From positions 1 to 14,630 of the forward strand of contig JAHJLU010000654.1 of NCBI GenBank assembly GCA_018821745.1: a DNA stretch of 14,630 bases, given 5' to 3'. Below the pieces are notes generated by a model, which saw only the letters and a program-made list of their open reading frames with translations, was not told the DNA's origin and ran no database searches. The translations under genes were made by a program, and so were the position numbers. Numbering within the stretch: position 1 is the first letter of the stretch; the number at the start of each line of letters is the position of its first letter. This DNA is from Myxococcota bacterium. GTDB lineage: Bacteria > Myxococcota_A > Polyangia > HGW-17. Below, one piece after another: positions 6,849 to 13,526 of the stretch.

Positions 6849-7571
6849 GTGGAACCACCGAAGGAGAAGAATAATACATTTTTTCAAACCATCCTGTTCG
6901 ATGCCGTACTGGCGCTGTACGCCTTCATCATTCACAACCTTGTCATAGGGGATAAAAACATCGCTGCCACCTTCCCTCTGGCGCTGTTAATCGCGATTAT
7001 GCTGGGAGTGCAGCTGGTTATCCCCACTGCCATTGCCTGGCTCTACACACTCAAACACCCCCCTGATCCCTACAGCCTCGAATCCGAAACGGGTGGCATG
7101 GAGCTGCTCACTTTGTATGTGACCGTGGCCCTGTACCTCGCAGGCCTCCTCTTTGCCGCATACACGCAAAAAGCAGCCGGGGCCTGGATACTCCCCTTCT
7201 TCTTACTGGGAGGGGGCATTTTATGCTTCATCGCCTGGGCCCACGCGTTCTCCCTTTTTCGCACCAAAGAGAAACTCCTGAGAGGCCTGGCGCTGTTTCT
7301 TCCCCTCCTGCAAAAAAGTGCCACCTCCCCGAAGGGACGCCTGGCCATGGTGGCGCTCATTGTGCTCCTGCTGAGCTTCTGGGGTGACATCACGGTCCAC
7401 GCCCTGCGCAGCCAGGGTTACAAAGGCCCCGGGGCAATAATTATCATGGTGGTCTCGGGAGTCCTCCCGGTTCGAGTCCTCCTGATGTCCCCATCCATTA
7501 AAAACCGCCTCGGCACCGCAATAGGCGTCGCCTCCTTTTGTTTTTATCTGTACTCCCTGTGGACCCTGTGA
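6849..7571 (+). CDS. Polytopic membrane protein, unknown family
   Basis: The product is 240 residues from a GTG start preceded by AAAGGAG with 6-nt spacing. An upstream in-frame ATG (6789) has no such site. About seven hydrophobic segments are visible: the AVLALYAFIIHNLVI region; FPLALLIAIMLGVQLVIPTA; LLTLYVTVALYLAGLLFAAY; WILPFFLLGGGILCFIAWAH; RLAMVALIVLLLSFWGDITV; AIIIMVVSGVLPVRVLLM; and IGVASFCFYLYSLWTL. Polar residues are few and no transporter signature or catalytic motif was recognised. The divergent AraC/GyrI-type regulator suggests membrane-stress or efflux control, but this rests on position only. It converges with the Cys-rich lipoprotein gene across a 123-bp gap in which no terminator stands out. 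Confidence 0.8.
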   Translation: MEPPKEKNNTFFQTILFDAVLALYAFIIHNLVIGDKNIAATFPLALLIAIMLGVQLVIPTAIAWLYTLKHPPDPYSLESETGGMELLTLYVTVALYLAGLLFAAYTQKAAGAWILPFFLLGGGILCFIAWAHAFSLFRTKEKLLRGLALFLPLLQKSATSPKGRLAMVALIVLLLSFWGDITVHALRSQGYKGPGAIIIMVVSGVLPVRVLLMSPSIKNRLGTAIGVASFCFYLYSLWTL

Positions 7572-7694
7572 GACGGCTCACGCCTCCATTGAGAATCAAG
7601 GCAGTGGATCTGTAAAAATCAATTCTTCAGAGAAAACTATGGGGAGAGAAGGGCGAACCCTGTGGGGTCAAATTACCAGGCAACCCAGGAAGGA

Positions 7695-9803
7695 TTATTC
7701 GCAGATCCAGTTCTGGGTGTCGTTCACAACTGCTTCGCAGGTGGTTGTGGGAGAGCAGGCGTCGCAGTAATCACAGGAAGTGTCGGCGGAATCGGCACAG
7801 TCGCTGTCGAGCGCACCACAACCGCAGTCGCATGCAGTATCGCCATACCATGCACCGGGGCAGATCCAGCCCGTGGGAACACAATCAACCGGGCAGGAGG
7901 CTCCATCTTCGCCCGCGTCACAGGTGCCATTTCCACAGGTAGCCGGAGCTTCACAGAGCCAGTTTTCAGTGTCATTCACGTAGGTCGTACAATCGCCACT
8001 GCCGGTGCATGCATCGCAATAGTCACAGGATGTGTCGGCGGAGTCAGTGCAGTCGGTGTCGAGTCCTCCACAACCGCAATCGCATGCACTATCGCCATAC
8101 CATCCAATTGGGCAGGTCCACCCGGCGGGCACACAGTCTTCGGGGCAGGAGGTAGAATCTTCTCCCGCGTCACAGGTGCCGTCGCCACACACGGCGGGCA
8201 CTTCACAGAGCCAGTTCTGGGTGTCATTCACGTAGGTGATACAATCGCTATCAGAGGTACACGCGCCACAATAATCACAGGATGTGTCGGCGGAGTCAGC
8301 ACAGTCGGTGTCGAGCACACCACAACCACAGTCACAGTCCCCGTCACCGTACCACGATGCGGTGCAGGTCCACCCCGTGGGCACACAGTCTTCGGGGCAG
8401 GAGGTAGAATCTTCTCCCGCGTCACAGGTGCCGTCGCCACACACGGGAACGACAGGACAGTCCGCAGGACAGGAGGTGGAATCTTCCCCTGCGTCGCAGG
8501 TACCATCTCCACAGACGGCGGGAACTTCACAGAGCCAGTTCTGAGTGTCATTCACAACGGCCTCGCAGGTTGTTGTGGGAGAACAGGCGTCACAATATAC
8601 ACAGGATGTGTCGGCGGAGTCGGCACAGTCGGAGTCGAGTACACCACAACCGCAGTCACAGTCCCCATCGCCATAAAACCCTGCATAACAGGTCCAGCCC
8701 GTGGGCAGACAATCCCCGGGGCAGGAGAGTCCATCTTCGCCCGCATCACAGGTGCCATTGCCACAGCTGGAGGGCACGTCACAAAGCCAGTTTTCAGTGT
8801 CATTCACGTATGTCGAACAATCGCCACTGGCTGTGCACGCGAAGCAGTAGTCACAAGCAGCATCAGTGGAGTCGGCACAGTCGGAGTCGAGCACACCACA
8901 ACCGCAGTCACAGTCCCCGTCACCATACCACGATGCATCACAGGTCCACCCCGTGGGCAGACAATCATCGGGACAGGAGGTCACGTCTTCACCGGCATCA
9001 CAGGTGCCATCGCCGCAGTATGGGGGTAACGTGCAGTCGGCGGGGCAGGAAGTGGAGTCCTCACCGGCATCACAGGTGCCATCGCCGCACACGGGAGCAA
9101 CAGGGCAGTCCGCAGGACATGAGGTGGAGTCCTCACCGGCGTCACAGGTGCCGTCACCACACACGGGAGGAGTGGTGCAGTCGGCGGGACAGGAGGTCAC
9201 GTCTTCACCGGCGTCACAGGTGCCGTCACCACACACGGGAGTGGTCGCACAGTCGGCGGGACAGGAAGTTGCATCTTCACCCGCGTCACACGTACCGTCA
9301 CCACACACGGGAGTGGTCGCACAGTCCGCTGGACAGTTGGTGGAATCCTCGCCTTCATCGCAGGTGCCATCACCACAAACAGGAGCGACGGGGCAGTCCG
9401 CTGGACAGTTGGTGGAATCCTCGCCTTCATCGCAGGTGCCATCGCCACAAACAGGTGTCACAGGGCAGTCGTCGGGGCAGGTGGTGGAATTCTCATTGTC
9501 ATCACAATTTCCATCACCACAGGTTGATGTGGAGCAGTCCTGAGGGCAATTGGCCACATTTTCACCCGGGTCGCAGTAATTGTCGCCACAGACATAATTG
9601 ACAAGACAGAGGTTGGAACAGGAGTCGCCGTCTATGGCGTTACCATCATCACACTCTTCGTCGGGATCAACGATTCCGTCACCGCAGTAGGGATCAGTTC
9701 CGCTCGAAGTGTCATCGCAGGCGGTGAATGACAAAAGCGCCACCGCAAAGAGCGACACTATGGCCGTACGGGACTTCAATAACGTAAACATAAATGATTT
9801 CAT
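7695..9803 (-). CDS. Large Cys-rich repeat lipoprotein
   Basis: The product is 702 residues. The signal sequence MKSFMFTLLKSRTAIVSLF runs to lipobox FTAC (lipidated Cys 29), and AGAGGA lies just upstream of the ATG. Residues 40-66 form one Myxo-disulfide repeat (CGDGIVDPDEECDDGN...GDSC...C). Nine short units of about 24 residues follow the scheme CGDGTCDAGEDxTSCPxDC, eight in a row at 72-262 and one at 431-454. Five long units of about 84 residues (from 263, 347, 455, 539 and 623) start with the same motif and add GWTC, a CDCGCG cluster, DSDCADSADTSCDYC and VNDTxNWLC. The protein ends inside the last long unit with no other domain. The even number of closely spaced Cys per unit suggests a rigid, disulfide-tied surface stalk. 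The many Asp residues could bind calcium. It carries no enzyme domain. Confidence 0.92.
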   Translation of the reverse strand: MKSFMFTLLKSRTAIVSLFAVALLSFTACDDTSSGTDPYCGDGIVDPDEECDDGNAIDGDSCSNLCLVNYVCGDNYCDPGENVANCPQDCSTSTCGDGNCDDNENSTTCPDDCPVTPVCGDGTCDEGEDSTNCPADCPVAPVCGDGTCDEGEDSTNCPADCATTPVCGDGTCDAGEDATSCPADCATTPVCGDGTCDAGEDVTSCPADCTTPPVCGDGTCDAGEDSTSCPADCPVAPVCGDGTCDAGEDSTSCPADCTLPPYCGDGTCDAGEDVTSCPDDCLPTGWTCDASWYGDGDCDCGCGVLDSDCADSTDAACDYCFACTASGDCSTYVNDTENWLCDVPSSCGNGTCDAGEDGLSCPGDCLPTGWTCYAGFYGDGDCDCGCGVLDSDCADSADTSCVYCDACSPTTTCEAVVNDTQNWLCEVPAVCGDGTCDAGEDSTSCPADCPVVPVCGDGTCDAGEDSTSCPEDCVPTGWTCTASWYGDGDCDCGCGVLDTDCADSADTSCDYCGACTSDSDCITYVNDTQNWLCEVPAVCGDGTCDAGEDSTSCPEDCVPAGWTCPIGWYGDSACDCGCGGLDTDCTDSADTSCDYCDACTGSGDCTTYVNDTENWLCEAPATCGNGTCDAGEDGASCPVDCVPTGWICPGAWYGDTACDCGCGALDSDCADSADTSCDYCDACSPTTTCEAVVNDTQNWICE
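7698..9017 (-). repeat. Five 252-bp repeats inside the Cys-rich gene
   Basis: Long units repeat about every 252 bp, with one extra 72-bp short unit between the second and third in coding order (residues 431-454). The last unit is cut to 80 codons by the stop. High similarity between units makes this a site for unequal recombination and for assembly collapse. Confidence 0.92.
9018..9590 (-). repeat. 72-bp tandem repeats inside the Cys-rich gene
   Basis: Eight consecutive units of about 24 codons lie here. The two nearest the N-terminus are divergent (CGDNYCDPGENVANC, CGDGNCDDNENSTTC). Later ones are nearly identical, which points to recent expansion towards the 3' side. Confidence 0.92.
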
Positions 9804-10102
9804 GATATTCCTCTCTTTTCGCTTCCGTACTGGGAAAATTAACAGAAACGAGGCTGAAATGGTATCGTGGTCCGTGCCATGTCAGCCTACAAACAAAATA
9901 CATTAATCGCAATGACATACTCGGAGAATACTCGAAACAATCCACGGAGGCGCTTCATCAACTCCACTGCATCGTAAGGGTTCCCTGTCTATCATTGCAT
10001 GGGTGCCAGGAGTAGACCCCAGGGAACATTGGTCTCCTGTAGACCTCACCCATTCATGAAAAAAACACCAGCCTCCACAAACTACCAGAGAGATCCCCGG
10101 GG
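9804..10102. other. Divergent intergenic region with nested inverted repeats
   Basis: No gene is apparent. GTTCCCT (9980-9986) and AGGGAAC (10021-10027) form a 7-bp dyad. Nearby, AGACC (10014-10018), GGTCT (10031-10035) and AGACC (10041-10045) can pair in two alternative ways. No convincing promoter for the Cys-rich lipoprotein was found; the best is CTGACA, 15 bp, TACCAT on the minus strand, with poor spacing. Confidence 0.5.
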
Positions 10103-10104
10103 AT
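10093..10104. promoter_or_regulatory. 12-bp palindrome at the -35 edge of the Tim44/TerB gene promoter
   Basis: ATCCCCGGGGAT is a perfect palindrome whose last two bases overlap the predicted -35 hexamer (10103-10108). A dimeric repressor or activator could bind here, but no binder is known. Confidence 0.4.
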
Positions 10105-10131
10105 GACAGGGGGTCGATGGCGGGGTATAGT
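10103..10131 (+). promoter_or_regulatory. Sigma-70-type promoter of the Tim44/TerB gene
   Basis: ATGACA (5 of 6 matches to TTGACA) and TATAGT (5 of 6 matches to TATAAT, 10126-10131) are separated by exactly 17 bp. Transcription would start near 10138, about 28 nt before the ATG. This is the best promoter match found by eye in the window. Confidence 0.65.
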
Positions 10132-10165
10132 GGTGGCGAAACACCAGTTGTCAAAGGAACACCCC

Positions 10166-12037
10166 ATGGAACGGAAAAAACTCTCGCTTCCCCGAATATT
10201 TGCGGCTTTCGCCGGTTTGAGCCTCCTGTGGATTGGCTTCTCCGAGGCATGGGGGCGTGCCGGAGGAGGAGGTGGTGGCGGCGGCGGTGGCGGTGGCGGA
10301 TTCAGTAGCAGTCGTGGTGGCGGCGGCGGTGGCGACCCCGCAGTGGCGCTTGCCCTGTTGGGAATAATTATCGTTATTCTTATCATCGTAGCCGTCGGCA
10401 ACGCTATTGTCTCTTCCATACAGAAGGAGGCACGGGAAAAGCGGGAGGCGCTGTTTAGGAGCCAGTACCCCCAGGAAAACCTGACGGCGCTGAAAAAGGA
10501 GGTGGAAAGGCTCTTTGTCGATGTGCAGAAAGCCTGGGGCAACGGCGACATGACCCCCGTGCGGCAGTGGCTCTCCGACGGCGTCTACCAGCGGTTCCAT
10601 GTACAGTTGAAAATGATGGGAGAAGTCGGGGCCACCAACCCCGTTGATGACATCTCCATATACGAAACCTGGCTCCACTCCTGGTCCATCAGTGGAGAAT
10701 TCATGGTCATCCGGATGAGCATCAACGCGAGTATTACCGAGACAATGCGCTGCACCGCGGCACCCTCCCTGGGCTACTCCAGCAGCGCCACTTTCGTGGA
10801 ATACTGGTCCTTCATGAAGCGGACAGGGGCGCCGGGATCCCTGGGCGAAACCCTCTCACAGTGCCCTTCCTGCGGTGCTCCCCTGCCCGGCGGGTTCGGG
10901 GAAGTCTGCCGCTGTGAGGCGTGTGGAAACCTGCTCAACACCGGCGCATACAGCTGGGTGCTCACGGAGATAACCCAGGCGGAGCAGGGGAGCGCCCACG
11001 GGGGCACAGGCCCCGCAAATGGTCCGCTCCAGGCACAGATCCAGCGGCTGCGGCGTGAAGACCCCAATTTCCTGGAGGACCAGCTCGAAGACCACGCCTC
11101 CAACGTCTTCATGCAACTGCAGTGGAGCCGCGCCAGCAAAGATATGGGAATCCTGTCCAGATTCGTGGATGCCTCTGTGCGCCCGGGCCTCCAGCAGCAC
11201 CTGATCGAAAACTCATGGCACCATTTCCGCCTCTACACCGACGGTGTTCAACTCATGGATCTCGTCTCCACCTCAGATGGGGAAATCGAAGCAGCGATCT
11301 GTGTTGTGTTCAGTTTCCAGCGACTGATGAAGCGTCCCAAGGGCAAATGGGAGGTTCTGGATCCGGGTATCCGCCAGGACACGCTCACCCTTCTGTTCCG
11401 GCGTAAAAAAGGTGTCATTACCGGTTCCAAAAGCCTCTTTGCCCTGGTCTGTCCCGCCTGCGGAGGTCCCATGGGCGACACCGTCGAATCAGCGTGCTCT
11501 TACTGCGGCGTCTCATTCACCTCCGGTGAACATGACTGGCGCCTCACGAAGATTCTCGACACAGCCGGGTTCAACACCTACGAGACCCAAATATCCGGCA
11601 AACATCGGATTATCCCCATGGATCCCCGCCTCTTTGAGAAACTGGGCAGCGTCACGGAGATGGCCTTCAAGAACATGCTGGTGGTGATGGCGGCGGATGG
11701 GCCGTACAACGAGGGCGAAAAGGCCTATATCAATGCCCTTGCTTCTGAATGGAACCTCTCCCCAATGAGTGTGAAAGAGTGGATGGGGCAGGCACAGTGC
11801 GGCCGTCTCCCCGTCCGGTTCCCGGTCAGACCCCACCTGAAAACCCGGGTAGCCGCGCTCATGCGGGAGGCCGCTCTGGCCGACGACAGCGTCAGCAGTA
11901 CGGAACATGCATTTCTCACCACGGTACTTTCAGAACATAAAATACTACCCGAATCCCCACCTCCACCCGATGACGGCCATCTCCCACCCCCTCAAGGCCA
12001 ATCCCTGCCCCCCCGAACAAAACCCCGCAACACGTAA
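10166..12037 (+). CDS. Membrane protein with two Tim44-like domains, two zinc ribbons and a TerB-like domain
   Basis: The product is 623 residues, starting at an ATG with AAAGGA 7 nt upstream; an earlier in-frame ATG at 10103 falls in the promoter. The order is: signal-like hydrophobic segment (about 8-28); Gly-rich stretch with a run of 13 Gly (33-56); transmembrane helix ALLGIIIVILIIVAVGNAIV; Tim44-like domain (about 85-215); zinc ribbon CPSCG...CRCEACG (233-258); a second Tim44-like domain opening DPNFLEDQLEDHASNVFMQL (about 285-425); zinc ribbon CPACGG...CSYCG (429-450); TerB-like helical domain from about 495 (MLVVMAADGPYNEGEKAY, with EAALADDSVSSTEHAFL as its second half); and a Pro-rich tail. 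Tim44-like domains bind lipid or protein, and TerB domains are associated with membrane stress. Its function is unassigned and no enzyme motif is visible. Confidence 0.85.
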   Translation: MERKKLSLPRIFAAFAGLSLLWIGFSEAWGRAGGGGGGGGGGGGGFSSSRGGGGGGDPAVALALLGIIIVILIIVAVGNAIVSSIQKEAREKREALFRSQYPQENLTALKKEVERLFVDVQKAWGNGDMTPVRQWLSDGVYQRFHVQLKMMGEVGATNPVDDISIYETWLHSWSISGEFMVIRMSINASITETMRCTAAPSLGYSSSATFVEYWSFMKRTGAPGSLGETLSQCPSCGAPLPGGFGEVCRCEACGNLLNTGAYSWVLTEITQAEQGSAHGGTGPANGPLQAQIQRLRREDPNFLEDQLEDHASNVFMQLQWSRASKDMGILSRFVDASVRPGLQQHLIENSWHHFRLYTDGVQLMDLVSTSDGEIEAAICVVFSFQRLMKRPKGKWEVLDPGIRQDTLTLLFRRKKGVITGSKSLFALVCPACGGPMGDTVESACSYCGVSFTSGEHDWRLTKILDTAGFNTYETQISGKHRIIPMDPRLFEKLGSVTEMAFKNMLVVMAADGPYNEGEKAYINALASEWNLSPMSVKEWMGQAQCGRLPVRFPVRPHLKTRVAALMREAALADDSVSSTEHAFLTTVLSEHKILPESPPPPDDGHLPPPQGQSLPPRTKPRNT

Positions 12038-12042
12038 GTATT

Positions 12043-12075
12043 TTCAAGGCGACTTTTAGTACTTGAATATTTTTT
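12043..12075 (+). terminator. Candidate intrinsic terminator after the Tim44/TerB gene
   Basis: TTCAAG (12043-12048) and CTTGAA (12062-12067) form a 6-bp stem with a 13-nt loop, followed by TATTTTTT. The stem is short and AT-rich, but position and T-tract fit. Confidence 0.4.
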
Positions 12076-12104
12076 CCCTGTTTTGCATCTTTTTCTCCCC
12101 GGGC

Positions 12105-12133
12105 TGTAACCTTTTTCGCGCTCACGGCTCTAA
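12105..12133 (+). promoter_or_regulatory. Candidate ECF-type promoter of the DUF3795 gene
   Basis: TGTAACC (12105-12111), a 16-bp spacer and CTCTAA (12128-12133) resemble the AAC-type -35 and short -10 used by many ECF sigma factors. Transcription would start near 12139, just before the ribosome binding site GGGAGG, which is tight. The -35 core occurs elsewhere in the window by chance, so this is a hypothesis. Confidence 0.35.
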
Positions 12134-12152
12134 GAAGACAGGGAGGTACATC

Positions 12153-12575
12153 ATGAACTACACAGAATGTACGGCACTTTGTGGAATCGACTGTTTTAAC
12201 TGTGAACTGTACGTGGACAACATCACCGATGCCATGCGGCAGCGGATCGCACCTCTGATTAAAGGGGATACTGCCCAGATTTCCTGTGCGGGCTGCCGGC
12301 AGAGCGGATGCCTTCTGCTCAAACAGGAGTGCGCCACAAAAAAATGCGCACAGGAGCGGGGAGTGACCTTCTGCTCCGACTGCACCGATTTCCCCTGCGA
12401 AAAATTCACGCCCAGTACCGATGGCGCTGACCGGCGCCCCCACAACCTGAAAATCTACAATCTGTTGCGGATCAAAAAGGAGGGCATCGACTCCTGGGCC
12501 CGCGACGCAAAAAACATCAGAGAACGATACTTCCGGGGAAAAATGGTGATCGGCTCCGGGCCTTCACTGGACTGA
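12153..12575 (+). CDS. DUF3795-type Cys-rich small protein
   Basis: The product is 140 residues, with the start set by GGGAGG six bases upstream of the ATG; a longer open frame from 12063 lacks a ribosome binding site. Twelve cysteines lie in the first 90 residues: TECTALCGIDCFNC at the N-terminus, ISCAGCRQSGC in the middle, ECATKKCAQERGVTFCSDC and then FPCEKF. This layout (CGxDCxxC, CxGC, CA.E.GV..C..C..YPCEK) is characteristic of DUF3795, a family of unknown function presumed to bind metal. There is no signal peptide, so it is probably cytoplasmic. It converges on the ECF sigma gene and has an ECF-like promoter sequence, so it may belong to the same regulon. Confidence 0.85.
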   Translation: MNYTECTALCGIDCFNCELYVDNITDAMRQRIAPLIKGDTAQISCAGCRQSGCLLLKQECATKKCAQERGVTFCSDCTDFPCEKFTPSTDGADRRPHNLKIYNLLRIKKEGIDSWARDAKNIRERYFRGKMVIGSGPSLD

Positions 12576-12606
12576 CGGGGAAGCTCATGAGATCGTGCAG
12601 TGGGCT

Positions 12607-12667
12607 CCGGGTTGCAGCCCGGCAGGTGGTTTCCGGCGACTTGTTCCGGCCAAAGGCCGCGGGTTTT
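12607..12667. terminator. Hairpins between convergent DUF3795 and sigma genes
   Basis: CCGGGT (12607-12612) and GCCCGG (12617-12622) form a 6-bp stem with a TGCA loop. CGGCC, AAA, GGCCG (12647-12659) forms a second stem, followed by CGGGTTTT. A shared terminator for both genes is plausible, but the T-tract is short and only on the plus strand. Confidence 0.35.
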
Positions 12668-12671
12668 CTGG

Positions 12672-13478
12672 TCAGTCCCTGGTTCTCTGCGCACCCAGCA
12701 GGGTCATATCACTTTTGAGCAGCTCGGTGAGTTTTTGGCTGAACTGGGGGGAGTCGGGTCCAAAGCGAGCGTTGTAAATATGGGACAAAGCCATGAGGGT
12801 GCCCACTTCGTGTTTGAAGGTTACGGCAAGTGCCTGCCGGGATTCCCGGATGACGGCCAACTCTGTCTCTTTAATCTTATGGGGATTCGACTGGCAATAA
12901 AGCGCCCATGAGGAGCATTTGCACGGATTCTCGGGATTATAGAGCGAACAGCGACCCTCCAAAAAAGAGGCGATGAGGGCGCGACCACGATGCAATGAGG
13001 TGCTCACAGCCCCAGGACTCATATCCATAATCTGGGCCGTCTCATTTACCGTGCACCGTAGAATCACGCGCAGGGTAAACACTACCCGCTGCGTGGGGGG
13101 CATACAGTTCATGAACACCTGGAGACACTGTTCCCTGGCAGCGTTTGTCAGAGCCACATCCTCGGTCTCTCCAAGGGCATTAACATGGGCAAAGACCTCC
13201 TCCAGTGTCAGGTTGTTCTCTTGCGCGTACACATCCACCGGGAGGCGCCTCTGGCGTACTGCGTGCTTTCTGGCCTCGCGCTGAACGATGGTATAGAGCC
13301 AGGTATACAATGCGCTCTCGTGGCGGAACCCTGATATTCCCCCGGCGATCTGGAGGCAGGCACTCTGCAGGGCATCCTCGGCGTCCTCGCGCCTCCCTGT
13401 TATGCGATAGGCCAGCGTATAAAGCCGGGTCCCATACCGGGCGTATATTTCATCGAAATTCAGGGATTGATCAGCCAT
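12672..13478 (-). CDS. ECF-family RNA polymerase sigma factor with a Cys-containing C-terminal extension
   Basis: The product is 268 residues, longer than the usual 180-200 for ECF factors. Sigma region 2 spans about 8-77 (FDEIYARYGTRLYTLAYRIT, DAEDALQSACLQI, ALYTWLYTIVQREARKH). Region 4 spans about 117-172, with HTH residues TVNETAQIMDMSPGAVSTSL. A tail of about 95 residues begins with four cysteines at 177, 186, 188 and 195 (EGRCSLYNPENPCKCSSW...YC), a possible metal or redox site, then a helical part. No anti-sigma gene flanks it, so the tail may take that sensing role. GGAG lies 5 nt before the ATG. The gene follows the Sel1-repeat gene by 48 bp in the same direction and could be co-transcribed. 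No ECF-like sequence was seen in the gap, so autoregulation is not supported within this window. Confidence 0.92.
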   Translation of the reverse strand: MADQSLNFDEIYARYGTRLYTLAYRITGRREDAEDALQSACLQIAGGISGFRHESALYTWLYTIVQREARKHAVRQRRLPVDVYAQENNLTLEEVFAHVNALGETEDVALTNAAREQCLQVFMNCMPPTQRVVFTLRVILRCTVNETAQIMDMSPGAVSTSLHRGRALIASFLEGRCSLYNPENPCKCSSWALYCQSNPHKIKETELAVIRESRQALAVTFKHEVGTLMALSHIYNARFGPDSPQFSQKLTELLKSDMTLLGAQRTRD

Positions 13479-13526
13479 GGCAACTCCAAATCGGGCAATG
13501 CCTCATGATAATCAAAAGGAACCTGG

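Noticed and set aside
7572..7694. Bidirectional terminator in the convergent gap
   Set aside because: Only 4-bp stems such as ACCC/GGGT were found, without a T-tract.
7662..9029. Antisense 455-codon open frame over the Cys-rich gene, and similar ones at 8570-9601 and 8866-9543
   Set aside because: They are shadows of repeats whose length is a multiple of three; the minus-strand product has a signal sequence, lipobox and recognisable Cys repeats.
9903..10250. Minus-strand 115-codon open frame in the divergent spacer
   Set aside because: It runs through the promoter and start of the Tim44/TerB gene, with no ribosome binding site or domain.
10117..10678. Antisense frames with poly-Ala or poly-Pro stretches opposite the Gly-rich segment
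   Set aside because: These are the complement of the GGN codon run in the real gene.
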